The notes below the pieces were generated by a model. The model was given only the letters and a program-made list of their open reading frames with translations, was not told the origin of the DNA and ran no database searches. Positions 8,011 to 15,779 of a stretch of DNA of 35,868 nt are shown here, in pieces; position 1 is the first letter of the stretch, and each line of letters begins with the position of its first letter. Position numbers and translations under genes: made by a program. Origin of the DNA: SZAS-103 sp043747745 (GTDB taxonomy: Bacteria; Pseudomonadota; Gammaproteobacteria; Xanthomonadales; Xanthomonadaceae); assembly GCA_043747745.1 (NCBI GenBank), contig JAYTOP010000057.1:1-35868 (forward strand), written 5' to 3'.

Positions 8011-8826
8011 TCACGGTTTTGGCAAGAGCAGGCGACGACCGTGCACATCGAGCTCGGCGCCGTCGCGGCGGATGCGCACGAGGATCACGCCATCGGCAAT
8101 CCGCGCGCCTTCGCTGACGCGCTGGCCATCGACGATCATGAAGCGATGCGCGGGATCGTCGGCATACACGTGCATGCTGACTTTCAATGCGGGCAGGCCA
8201 TTGCGTTCATCGGCGGACAGGTCGCCGAGCGAGAGCAATGCGGGTTCGTCTGCGGTATGCGGTGCTGGCATCGCTGGCACAGGAGCTGGCGTTGCAAGGG
8301 TGGGTGCGATGGTCGGCGGTGCGGGTTGGATCGCGACTGGTGCGATGGGATGAACTGGAGTCGTTCCGTTGACGAGTGCGTGTGGAGGCATCGATTCGCG
8401 TGCCTGCGGTAGCGACGATGCAACGACGGTGGGTACAGCTGTGCCGGGGATCGGCGCGACCGATGGCGATGCGCTCGTCATCGGCAGCGTGATGGTCGGC
8501 GGAGCCTGCGGTTTCCGGCTGTCGGTGGACGCTTGTGGCGCATCGCCTGCGATGCTGATCGCGGTGCTGGCGTCGACATTCGGCACGGCTTGCGTCGATT
8601 GCTTCACGAGCGGCTGCATGGGTGGTTGCGTCGTCGGAATTGGATGGACCCACCACCAACCCAACACCAGCACTGCGATCGGCATGCAGATGCCTGCGAT
8701 CCACAACGTCCAGCGTTGGCGCGGTGCAGGAGTGCGCAGCACCGGCATCGCGGTGAGTACATCGGGCGCGTTGCCGAGCCGACGTTCGGCTTCGGATTTG
8801 CGCAGCGCTTCGAGGATCAAAGACAT
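8011..8826 (-). CDS. gspB: General secretion pathway protein B (GspB)
   Basis: This is an inner-membrane partner of the GspA/ExeA ATPase, which helps the outer-membrane secretin of type II secretion assemble through peptidoglycan. The 271-residue protein begins MSLILEALRKSEAERRLG, a near-invariant start for GspB proteins. It has one membrane segment around residues 40-60 (LWIAGICMPIAVLVLGWWW) and a long Pro/Thr/Ala-rich periplasmic linker. It ends with the T2SSB domain (LSADERNGLPALKVSMHVYA, FMIVDGQRVSEGARI, LVRIRRDGAELDVHGRRL). It starts 9 bases after the gspA stop. The rest of the type II system is not in the window. Confidence 0.92.
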   Translation of the reverse strand: MSLILEALRKSEAERRLGNAPDVLTAMPVLRTPAPRQRWTLWIAGICMPIAVLVLGWWWVHPIPTTQPPMQPLVKQSTQAVPNVDASTAISIAGDAPQASTDSRKPQAPPTITLPMTSASPSVAPIPGTAVPTVVASSLPQARESMPPHALVNGTTPVHPIAPVAIQPAPPTIAPTLATPAPVPAMPAPHTADEPALLSLGDLSADERNGLPALKVSMHVYADDPAHRFMIVDGQRVSEGARIADGVILVRIRRDGAELDVHGRRLLLPKP

Positions 8827-8835
8827 GCGGTCACC

Positions 8836-10470
8836 TTACTCCGGCAACTTGCGCAGGCGCGGACCACTGCGATCCGCAGCCATCAGCGCGAGAACTGTTT
8901 CCGGGCCGACCACACCATCGCTGCGCAAACCGAAATCGCGCTGTACGCCGCGCACGGCGGCGATGAGTTCGGCATCGTAGGTTGCCGATGCGCTCGCGTG
9001 CTGCGCGTTCGATTTCAGCAGTCGGTCGCGCAACCAGTCCACGCCCGCGCCGGTGTCGTCGCGCTTGAGCGGCAGCACCAGCACGCTCGGGCCACGCCAG
9101 ATCGCGACGTAACCAGCCAATGCATCTTCGAGCACGACACGCCGTACGCGGAAGGTGTCGCCATCGACCTGCAACAAGGCTTGCGTCGAACCCAGTCCGA
9201 GCAGCAGCGCGGATGCCGTGCCGCCGTTTCTGCGCAGCTTCAAGAGCGCTGGCCGGTCGAATTGCGCGAGTCGGCTCAGTCGCGCGTTGCCGCTTGCACA
9301 GAACAATCCCGGCGCGAGGACGGGCGGGCACGCTGGCGTCGTCGCATTGTCTGCTTCGTTGGCGCGCACCGTCCACAGCGCCAACAGTTGTGCCCATGCG
9401 GATCGCACGTTGTCGTCGCCTATGGCGGCAAGTCGATGCGCGAACGCGTCGGCGTCGAGCAACGCGTATGCAGGTTGCGACGGTATCGGCGGAGCGGATG
9501 GCAGCTGTGCAGATGTCGGCTGTCGCTTCGCGACGATCTGTCCGGACATGCGTGCAGGCGCCGTGTGTTCTGTCCGCCAGACCCAGAAGGCGATCACGAC
9601 CAAAGCGAGCAACGCAGCGCTGCCGACCATCAACGACGTCCGCCGCGACCGCAGTCGCGGTGCAAGGACTTCAGCGGCAGCCTGATCGAGCAAGCGCTCG
9701 CCGATCGGCTGCTCGCCGCGCGCATAGCCTGCGAGCAATGCGCGTTCGGCGATCACGTTGAGTAGTCGCGGCACACCGCCAGCATGCCGATGCAAGCGAC
9801 GCACCGCAGGACGCGTGAACGGGAGATTTCCGCCGCCAGCCACAGCCCAGCGATGGCGCAGATACGCCTCGCTTTCATCGGCGTCGAGCGGATCGAGGTG
9901 ATAGCGCGCAGTGATCCGCTGCGCGAGCTGGCGCAACTCCGGACGCGCGAGTTGATCGCGCAGTTCGGGCTGGCCGAGCAGGATGATCTGCAGGAGTTTC
10001 TGGGTCGCGGTTTCCAGATTGGTCAGCAGACGCACCTGCTCCAGCGCTGCGGCCGACAGATTTTGCGCCTCGTCGATGATCAGCACGATCCGCAATCGCG
10101 CTGCGTACGCTTCCAGCAGGAAGGCATTCAGCGCATCGACGAGTGCCTTGAGGTTGCCGCGACGGCCGTCGATGTCGAGTCGCAACTCCTCGCAGATCGA
10201 CTCCAGCAATTCCACCGGCGACAGCAGCGGGTTGAGGATCAGCGCGACCCGCGTGTTCTCCGGCAATTGTTCGAGCAGCAGGCGGCTGAGCGTGGTCTTG
10301 CCGGTGCCGACCTCTCCGGTCAACTGCACGAAGCCGCTGCTGCCGCCCTGGCCGATGCCATACACAAGGTGCGCCAGCGCGTCGCGGTGGCGTTCGGACA
10401 GATAGACGAAGCGCGGATCGGGAGTGATCGAGAACGGCGGCTCCCGCAGGCCGTAGTGATCGAGATACAT
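8836..10470 (-). CDS. gspA: ExeA/GspA AAA ATPase of type II secretion assembly
   Basis: The 544-residue protein starts MYLDHYGLREPPFSITPDPR, characteristic of ExeA. Its cytoplasmic AAA domain has Walker A GEVGTGKT at 52-59 and Walker B RIVLIIDEAQNL around 127-138. Sensor-type residues lie in LLGQPELRDQLARPELRQL, and GGVPRLLNVIAERALL follows. One membrane segment is at about 280-299. The periplasmic part has a C39-peptidase-like region (LAQFDRPALLKL, ALLQVDGDTFRV) and a C-terminal peptidoglycan-binding repeat (VQRDFGLRSDGVVGPETVLA). With GspB it is thought to remodel or bind murein so that the secretin can insert. It heads a minus-strand run gspA-gspB-rhomboid-DUF1820 and is divergent from fadL. 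Confidence 0.94.
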   Translation of the reverse strand: MYLDHYGLREPPFSITPDPRFVYLSERHRDALAHLVYGIGQGGSSGFVQLTGEVGTGKTTLSRLLLEQLPENTRVALILNPLLSPVELLESICEELRLDIDGRRGNLKALVDALNAFLLEAYAARLRIVLIIDEAQNLSAAALEQVRLLTNLETATQKLLQIILLGQPELRDQLARPELRQLAQRITARYHLDPLDADESEAYLRHRWAVAGGGNLPFTRPAVRRLHRHAGGVPRLLNVIAERALLAGYARGEQPIGERLLDQAAAEVLAPRLRSRRTSLMVGSAALLALVVIAFWVWRTEHTAPARMSGQIVAKRQPTSAQLPSAPPIPSQPAYALLDADAFAHRLAAIGDDNVRSAWAQLLALWTVRANEADNATTPACPPVLAPGLFCASGNARLSRLAQFDRPALLKLRRNGGTASALLLGLGSTQALLQVDGDTFRVRRVVLEDALAGYVAIWRGPSVLVLPLKRDDTGAGVDWLRDRLLKSNAQHASASATYDAELIAAVRGVQRDFGLRSDGVVGPETVLALMAADRSGPRLRKLPE

Positions 10471-10521
10471 AGATGCCGGGAAGGGCCGGGTTTCGCAGAT
10501 GGTGCGGTGCGGAACTGTAGC

Positions 10522-10549
10522 TTGCCAGCCGGTACTTCCATGTTAGATA
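10522..10549 (+). promoter_or_regulatory. Candidate sigma70 promoter for fadL
   Basis: TTGCCA (10522-10527) is followed after 16 bases by TAGATA (10544-10549) in an AT-richer patch of the gspA-fadL divergent region. It would leave a leader of about 158 nt before the fadL start. A second -10-like CATACT at 10560 lacks a good -35. Read by eye only. Confidence 0.3.
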
Positions 10550-10633
10550 TTAGTTAAGGCATACTAGGTCAAAGCTGTAACCTCGCCAAGCTTGCATTCC
10601 GACGAGGCGATATACGGAGCGGTATGGTGCAGT

Positions 10634-10650
10634 GGTCGCGGATCGCGACC
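10634..10650. promoter_or_regulatory. Perfect inverted repeat in the fadL leader
   Basis: GGTCGCG-GAT-CGCGACC is a perfect 7-bp dyad with a 3-bp centre, 65-81 bases upstream of the fadL ATG. It could be a repressor operator (fatty-acid regulators of the TetR and FadR types bind dyads) or a leader hairpin. The sequence alone does not say which. Confidence 0.35.
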
Positions 10651-10674
10651 GCAGGGCTTGCCGAAACCAAGACT

Positions 10675-10688
10675 CCCGCGCAGGCGGG
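10675..10688. repeat. CCCGC-GCAG-GCGGG hairpin, remnant of a common intergenic palindrome
   Basis: This short hairpin lies 27-40 bases upstream of the fadL start. Its core resembles the widespread proteobacterial intergenic palindrome of the type TCCCGCG-N-CGCGGGA seen in many xanthomonad genomes, here without the flanking TTC/GAA arms. It could also be a simple leader hairpin. Confidence 0.3.
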
Positions 10689-10714
10689 TTCGACCAATCT
10701 CAAGAGAGACCGAC

Positions 10715-12088
10715 ATGCGCAAATCCAACCGCTCCGTGAAAGTGTCCACCCTGGCGCTCGGCGTCATCACCGCGCTGCTCTGCGGCCAGGCGATGGCCAG
10801 CGGCTTCCAGATCCGCGAGGACAGCGTGCAGGCGATGAGCCGCTCGCATGCGGGCTCGGCTTCCGACGAAGGCGACGCTGCCGTGGTTTCCAACAATCCT
10901 GCCGCGATGTCGATGTTCGAGAAGACGACCGTGCAGTCCGATGTGACTGCGATCGACCTCAGCGGCCAGTTCTCCGGCACTGGCAACAATGGGCTCCCGG
11001 GCGCACTGAACGCTCCGCTGACCGGTGGCAACGGCGGTAACGCCGGCGATGTCGCCCCGGTGCCTGCAATGCATTTCATCCTGCCGGTCGGCAACGGCTT
11101 CACGCTGGGCGCATCGTTCACCGCGCCGTTCGGCCTGAAGACCCAGTACGACGCGAACTGGGTGGGTCGCTACCTGGCGCTGAAGTCCGACGTCCGCACG
11201 TTCGACCTCACGCTCGCCGCTTCCTACAAGTTCAACGACATGTTCTCGGTCGGTCTTGGCGTGATCTCCCAGCGCTTCCAGGCCGAGCTGACCAATGCTG
11301 TGGACTTCGGCGCGATCTTGCTGTCCAAGGGCGCAGGCCCGCTTGGATTCACGTCGCAATCAGCCGATGGCACCGCGCGTATCCAGGGTCACGACACCAG
11401 CATCGGTTGGGATCTCGGCCTGCTGTTTCGTCCGGGTGCGAACACCAGCATCGGCCTGAACTACCGTTCGAAGATCGATCACACCCTCAACGGTCATGTC
11501 AACTTCGGCGTGCCGAGCAACGTGCAGGTCGTGCTGGGCCTCAACCCCGCCAACGTCAACCTGTTCAAGAACGGCCCCATCAACGCATCCGTGAGCACGC
11601 CGAGCGTGCTGACGTTCAGCATCACCCAGAAGTTCAGCGATACGTTCTCGATGTCGGCCGACATCGAGCGCACCGGCTGGAGCTCGCTGCAGACGTTGGT
11701 CGTCAATTTCGCCAACCCGGCACCGCCGCCGGCCGCACAGCAGCCGAAGTCGATCGAGCAGTTCCACTGGAACAACTCGATGCAGTACGCGCTCGGCATG
11801 GACTGGAAGTTCGCACCGACCTGGGTCCTGCGCGCCGGTATCGCGCGTGACGAAACCCCGACCAACGACGTCTTCCGCGACCCGCGCCTGCCCGACAACA
11901 ATCGCCAGCTGTACTCGATCGGCCTGGGCTGGACGCCGAGCGCGAACGCAAGCTGGAACATCGGCTACAGCCATATCGCGATCGACACCCCGACCGTCCA
12001 CAACATCAGCGCAACCGGTTCGACCCTGGTCGGCAAGTACGACGCCAGCGCGAACCTGTTCGGTGTGTCCGGTACGTTCTCGTTCTGA
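10715..12088 (+). CDS. fadL: FadL/OmpP1-family outer-membrane long-chain fatty acid transporter
   Basis: From the ATG at 10715 (with an AGAGAG Shine-Dalgarno-like stretch just upstream) the protein has 457 residues. MRKSNRSVKVSTLALGVITA begins a signal peptide cut after AMA. The mature end SGFQIREDSVQAMS matches the plug start of FadL, and SNNPAAMSMFE is the conserved NPA region. The rest alternates beta strands (GFTLGASFTAPFGLKTQYD, RAGIARDETPTNDVFRD, WNIGYSHIAID) and ends in FGVSGTFSF with the terminal Phe typical of outer-membrane barrels. It should take up long-chain fatty acids or other hydrophobic compounds. It is monocistronic, with a strong terminator behind it. Confidence 0.93.
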   Translation: MRKSNRSVKVSTLALGVITALLCGQAMASGFQIREDSVQAMSRSHAGSASDEGDAAVVSNNPAAMSMFEKTTVQSDVTAIDLSGQFSGTGNNGLPGALNAPLTGGNGGNAGDVAPVPAMHFILPVGNGFTLGASFTAPFGLKTQYDANWVGRYLALKSDVRTFDLTLAASYKFNDMFSVGLGVISQRFQAELTNAVDFGAILLSKGAGPLGFTSQSADGTARIQGHDTSIGWDLGLLFRPGANTSIGLNYRSKIDHTLNGHVNFGVPSNVQVVLGLNPANVNLFKNGPINASVSTPSVLTFSITQKFSDTFSMSADIERTGWSSLQTLVVNFANPAPPPAAQQPKSIEQFHWNNSMQYALGMDWKFAPTWVLRAGIARDETPTNDVFRDPRLPDNNRQLYSIGLGWTPSANASWNIGYSHIAIDTPTVHNISATGSTLVGKYDASANLFGVSGTFSF

Positions 12089-12119
12089 GTTCGCTCGACG
12101 ATTGATTCAAGAAACAAGC

Positions 12120-12150
12120 AAGCCCGGCTTCGCGAGAAGCCGGGCTTTTT
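12120..12150 (+). terminator. Rho-independent terminator of fadL
   Basis: A 12-bp perfect stem, AAGCCCGGCTTC with GAAGCCGGGCTT around a GCGA tetraloop, runs into a T tract 32 bases after the fadL stop. Confidence 0.92.
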
Positions 12151-12184
12151 GTTGTGCGGCGTCTTTGGGCGGAGCCAGGAGATA

Positions 12185-12217
12185 CCGTTCGTGGTGAGCC
12201 TGTCGAACCATAGACGG
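12185..12217. repeat. Short palindromic intergenic repeat (TTCGACAGGCTCA family)
   Basis: On the minus strand this reads TTCGACAGGCTCACCACGAA with CCGT/ACGG flanks. The 13-base core TTCGACAGGCTCA recurs at 35306-35318 inside the last gene of the window. Similar sequences are very common dispersed repeats in proteobacteria. It lies between the fadL terminator and the 3' end of putA. Confidence 0.75.
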
Positions 12218-12251
12218 GTCGTGCTTAGAACTCGAAGCCCAGATCAAGAGC

Positions 12252-12276
12252 GTTCCGTCCGCTGCACGGACGGAAC
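12252..12276 (-). terminator. Hairpin downstream of putA, possible terminator
   Basis: A perfect 10-bp stem, GTTCCGTCCG and CGGACGGAAC around a CTGCA loop, lies 16 bases after the putA stop. It lacks a clear T tract on either side, so it may act as an mRNA 3' stabiliser or a weak terminator. Confidence 0.55.
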
Positions 12277-12292
12277 ACCTTGCTGTGACTTG

Positions 12293-15200
12293 CTACTCCC
12301 CAAGCGTGAGCAACGACGCATTCCCGCCCGTCGCCGTCGTATTGATCGTCAACGTCCGCTCGGTGACGAAGCGCATCAGGTAATGCGGACCGCCGGCTTT
12401 CGGGCCGGTGCCTGACAGGCCTTCGCCGCCGAACGGCTGCACGCCAACCACGGCGCCAATCATGCTGCGGTTGACGTAGCAATTGCCGGCCTTGACGCGT
12501 GATGCGATGCGTTCGACGGTTGCGTCGATGCGCGAATGGATGCCGAGCGTGAGTCCATAACCAGTCGCGTTGATCGCGTCGATCACCTTGTCGAGATCTT
12601 TCGCCGGATAGCGGATCACGTGCAGCACCGGGCCGAACACTTCGCGGGTGAGTTGATCGAGCGACTTGAGTTCGTACGCGCGCGGGGCGAAGAAGTTGCC
12701 ATTCGCGGCGGAGTCGTCGAGCTTCACCTGCTTGATGAGTTTCGCCTCGCGATCCATGCGCGTGGCGTGTTCGGTGAGCAGCCGCAGCGCGTCGGCGTCG
12801 ATGACCGGGCCGATGTCGATGCCCGGCAGCGCCGGGTCGCCGACCACCAGCTCATCCATTGCGCCGGCGAGCATGCCGATCACCTTGTCGGCAATGTCCT
12901 CCTGCACGAACAGCACGCGCGCGGCCGAGCAGCGCTGGCCTGCCGACCCGAACGCGGAGGTGATCGCGTCCTTGACCAGTTGTTCGGGCAGCGCGGAGGA
13001 GTCGGCGATCAGTGCGTTCTGGCCGCCCGTTTCCGCGATCAGCACGCCGATCGCGGCATCGCGTGCGGCCATGGCACGATTGATAGCGCGCGCGGTGTCG
13101 GTCGATCCGGTAAACGCAACACCGGCAACGCGCGCGTCGCGGGTCAGCGCGGCACCGACGGTCGCGCCATCGCCCGGAAGGAATTGCAGCGCCGCTTCGG
13201 GCACGCCCGCTTCATGCAGCAACTTCACGGCGGCATAGCCGATCAGGTTGGTTTGTTCGGCGGGCTTGGCGATCACCGCGTTGCCAGCGACCAGAGCGGC
13301 GGCGACCTGGCCGATGAAGATCGCGAGCGGGAAATTCCACGGGCTGATGCAGACGAAAACGCCGCGCCCGTGCAATTGCAGTTGATTCGATTCGCCGGTC
13401 GGGCCGGGCAGGCGCAGTGGTTCGGCAAGCATTGCGCGCGCCTGTTGCGCATAGTAACGCAGGAAGTCCACCGCCTCGCGCACCTCGGCGACGCTATCGC
13501 CCATGGTCTTGCCGGCCTCGCGCATGCACAGCGCGATGAATTCGGGCATCCGCGCTTCGAGCAGGTCGGCGGCGTATTCGAGGATCTTCGCGCGCGCCGC
13601 TGCGGGAATCGCATCCCAAGCGGGTTGTGCGGCGACTGCGTTCGCGAGCGCGCGCTCGACCGTCGCAGCATCGCTGGCCAGCCAATGACCGACCAACTGC
13701 CGGCGGTCGACCGGACTCGTGGTCGTGATCTGGGTGCCGCTGTTGTACGCGCCCGGCCGCCGCTCCTGCGCATCCTGCGCCCGCGGCATTAGGGCATCCA
13801 TGCCCGGCACCAGCGGAGCTGCTGTCCATGGGCCGCGCGCGGCAGCGATGCGCTCGGAGAGCTCGCGCATGTCTATGTCGTTGGCGAAATTCACGCCCAT
13901 GGAATTGATCCTCTCGGAGCCATACAGCGCGCGGGGTAGCGGGATATTCGGATGTCGGCATCCATCAGGCCCGCTGCTGGCGAAACCGGCGACAGTCACC
14001 GTCGGATCGGCAACCAGCGCGCGCGCGGACACGTTGGCGTCGGTGATGCGGTTGACGAAGCTGGAGTTCGCGCCGTTCTCGAGCAGGCGGCGCACCAGGT
14101 ACGGCAGCAGATCCTCGTGCGTACCGACCGGTGCATACACGCGGCAGGGAACGTCGAGCTTGTCCACGCCGATCACTTCGCGATACAGGTCGTCGCCCAT
14201 GCCGTGCAGCTTCTGGTATTCGTAGGGCGCAGCGCGGTTCGATGGCGTCCACGCGCCGTGGATCTTTTGCGCGATGTGATGGATCGCGACGAGGGTATGC
14301 GCATTGTGGGTCGCGAACATCGGATACAGCGCGTCGGTCGCTGCCAGCATTTTCTTCGCGCAGGCGAGGTAACTGACATCGGTGTTCGGCTTGCGGGTCA
14401 GCACGGGATAGCCGTCATGACCATCGACTTGCGCGCGCTTGATTTCCGAATCCCAGTAAGCGCCCTTGACCAGCCGCACCGGCATGCGCCGGCCGTTGCG
14501 GCGTGCGGCATCGATCAGGTAATCCAGCACGAACGGCGCGCGTTTCTGGTACGCCTGCACGGCGAGGCCGTAGCCGTTCCAGCCTGCGAGCGAAGTGTCC
14601 TCGAATACGCCGACGATCACGTCCAGCGACAGTTCCAGGCGGTCGGCTTCCTCGGCGTCGATGGTGAAACCGATGCCCTGCGCCTTCGCCAGTTGCGCGA
14701 GTTCGAGCACGCTCGGCGTGAGTTCCGCGCGCACCCGGATGCGGTTGCCGTGTTCGTAACGCGGATGCAGCGCCGAGAGTTTCACCGAGATCGATGGTGC
14801 GGCGAACACATCAGTATTCCTGAAACTGCCGCCCGGCCCGCTACCACCGATCGCGAGGATCGCCTTGCGGTAGGCCAGCAGGTAGCGCGCGCCGTCGGCG
14901 GTGGTGAAGGCGCCCTCGCCGAGCATGTCGAACGAATAGCGATAACTCGCGTTCTCCGATTTGCGGCTGCGCGTCAGCGCTTCCTCGATCGTCCGGCCCA
15001 TCACGAACTGGTGGCCCATGATGCGCATCGCCTGGCGTACTGCGAGGCGGATGACCGGTTCGCCCGCGCGGCCGACCAGCCTGCGCAAGGCGCCGAGCGC
15101 ATTGCCACGGGTTTCGCCCGCGAGTCCGACCATGCGGCCGGTCAGCATCAGGCCCCAGCTCGAGGCATTGACCAGCAGCGAATCGCTCTTGCCCAGATGC

Positions 15201-15541
15201 GCATCCCAGTCGGCACCGCCGAGCTTGTCGCGGATCAGCTTGTCGGCGGTGGCCTGGTCGGGGATGCGCAGCAGCGCCTCGGCCACGCACATCAGCAGCA
15301 CGCCTTCCTCCGAGGACAGGTCGTACTCGCGCATGAAGGCTTCGATGACGCCCTGCCGCTCCGCGCGGGTGCGCACGCGCTCGACGATGCCGGCGGCGGT
15401 GCGTTCGATGACCGAGCTGTCCTGCGGCGCGAAGCGCGCGGCGACCAGCAGTTCGTCGACGTGCTCGTTCTCGTCGCGCAGCCAGGACGCAGTGATGCGC
15501 TCGCGCAGAGGATCGGCGACGGCGGGCAGTTCAGGTCGCAT
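12293..15541 (-). CDS. putA: Bifunctional proline dehydrogenase / delta-1-pyrroline-5-carboxylate dehydrogenase
   Basis: PutA oxidises proline to glutamate in two steps at the membrane face, passing electrons from FAD to quinone. From the ATG at 15541 the protein has 1082 residues. The PRODH half contains SVKLSALHPRYEH, FTIDAEEADRLELSLDV, VRLVKGAYWDSEIKRAQ and YEYQKLHGMGDDLYREV. The aldehyde dehydrogenase half has CISPWNFPLAIFIGQVAAAL, the general base Glu in IAETGGQNALIADSS and the nucleophile Cys in FGSAGQRCSAARVLF. It starts directly with the helical region before PRODH and lacks the ribbon-helix-helix repressor domain of the 1320-residue enterobacterial PutA, so it should not regulate itself. 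The linker between the two halves carries a short repeat-derived insertion, MPRAQDAQERRPG (see the repeat at 13756-13805). Confidence 0.97.
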   Translation of the reverse strand: MRPELPAVADPLRERITASWLRDENEHVDELLVAARFAPQDSSVIERTAAGIVERVRTRAERQGVIEAFMREYDLSSEEGVLLMCVAEALLRIPDQATADKLIRDKLGGADWDAHLGKSDSLLVNASSWGLMLTGRMVGLAGETRGNALGALRRLVGRAGEPVIRLAVRQAMRIMGHQFVMGRTIEEALTRSRKSENASYRYSFDMLGEGAFTTADGARYLLAYRKAILAIGGSGPGGSFRNTDVFAAPSISVKLSALHPRYEHGNRIRVRAELTPSVLELAQLAKAQGIGFTIDAEEADRLELSLDVIVGVFEDTSLAGWNGYGLAVQAYQKRAPFVLDYLIDAARRNGRRMPVRLVKGAYWDSEIKRAQVDGHDGYPVLTRKPNTDVSYLACAKKMLAATDALYPMFATHNAHTLVAIHHIAQKIHGAWTPSNRAAPYEYQKLHGMGDDLYREVIGVDKLDVPCRVYAPVGTHEDLLPYLVRRLLENGANSSFVNRITDANVSARALVADPTVTVAGFASSGPDGCRHPNIPLPRALYGSERINSMGVNFANDIDMRELSERIAAARGPWTAAPLVPGMDALMPRAQDAQERRPGAYNSGTQITTTSPVDRRQLVGHWLASDAATVERALANAVAAQPAWDAIPAAARAKILEYAADLLEARMPEFIALCMREAGKTMGDSVAEVREAVDFLRYYAQQARAMLAEPLRLPGPTGESNQLQLHGRGVFVCISPWNFPLAIFIGQVAAALVAGNAVIAKPAEQTNLIGYAAVKLLHEAGVPEAALQFLPGDGATVGAALTRDARVAGVAFTGSTDTARAINRAMAARDAAIGVLIAETGGQNALIADSSALPEQLVKDAITSAFGSAGQRCSAARVLFVQEDIADKVIGMLAGAMDELVVGDPALPGIDIGPVIDADALRLLTEHATRMDREAKLIKQVKLDDSAANGNFFAPRAYELKSLDQLTREVFGPVLHVIRYPAKDLDKVIDAINATGYGLTLGIHSRIDATVERIASRVKAGNCYVNRSMIGAVVGVQPFGGEGLSGTGPKAGGPHYLMRFVTERTLTINTTATGGNASLLTLGE
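13756..13805 (-). repeat. Two-hairpin GGA-loop repeat, copy inside putA
   Basis: Read on the minus strand, hairpin 1 is GGGCA-TGGA-TGCCC (13792-13805). A linker TAATGCCGCGG follows, then hairpin 2 GCGC-AGGAT-GCGC (13768-13780) and AGGAGCGGCGGCC. It is nearly identical over about 40 bases to the intergenic copy at 20329-20370. In putA it is translated as part of MDALMPRAQDAQERRPG in the inter-domain linker. Confidence 0.8.
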
Positions 15542-15577
15542 GGTCTGGGTCACGTGGGTACGCGCGGCGGAAGCGCG

Positions 15578-15606
15578 AGTGTAGTCCGGCGCTGGTTGCG
15601 GCGGAA
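15578..15606 (-). promoter_or_regulatory. Candidate putA promoter
   Basis: On the minus strand TTCCGC (15601-15606) is followed after 17 bases by TACACT (15578-15583), 37 bases upstream of the putA ATG. The -10 is good and the -35 weak. Confidence 0.4.
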
Positions 15607-15624
15607 GCGCGGCGGCGCTCTGGC

Positions 15625-15654
15625 TTGCCCGCAGTTGCTGCGCAACGGTACAAT
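15625..15654 (+). promoter_or_regulatory. Candidate promoter of the cox operon with a dyad in its spacer
   Basis: TTGCCC (15625-15630) and TACAAT (15649-15654) are 18 bases apart. A perfect dyad GTTGC-TGC-GCAAC fills most of the spacer (15634-15646), where a bound repressor would block polymerase. The leader to the coxB start is about 120 nt and contains a small hairpin TCCGCT-GCA-AGCGGA at 15666-15680. The promoter starts only 19 bases from the putA -35. Confidence 0.45.
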
Positions 15655-15779
15655 CACGTGTTGTTTCCGCTGCAAGCGGAGACGCTCCACCGATGATCGA
15701 GCCACGTCCAGCGGTCTCAGGACGTGTGAAGCGAGTGCGCGACGGTGGCAATGACGAATTCGCATCAGGAACAGTCCGA

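Noticed and set aside
13952..15754. A 600-codon open frame antisense to putA
   Set aside because: It is the opposite-strand shadow of a clearly conserved gene and has no recognisable domain.
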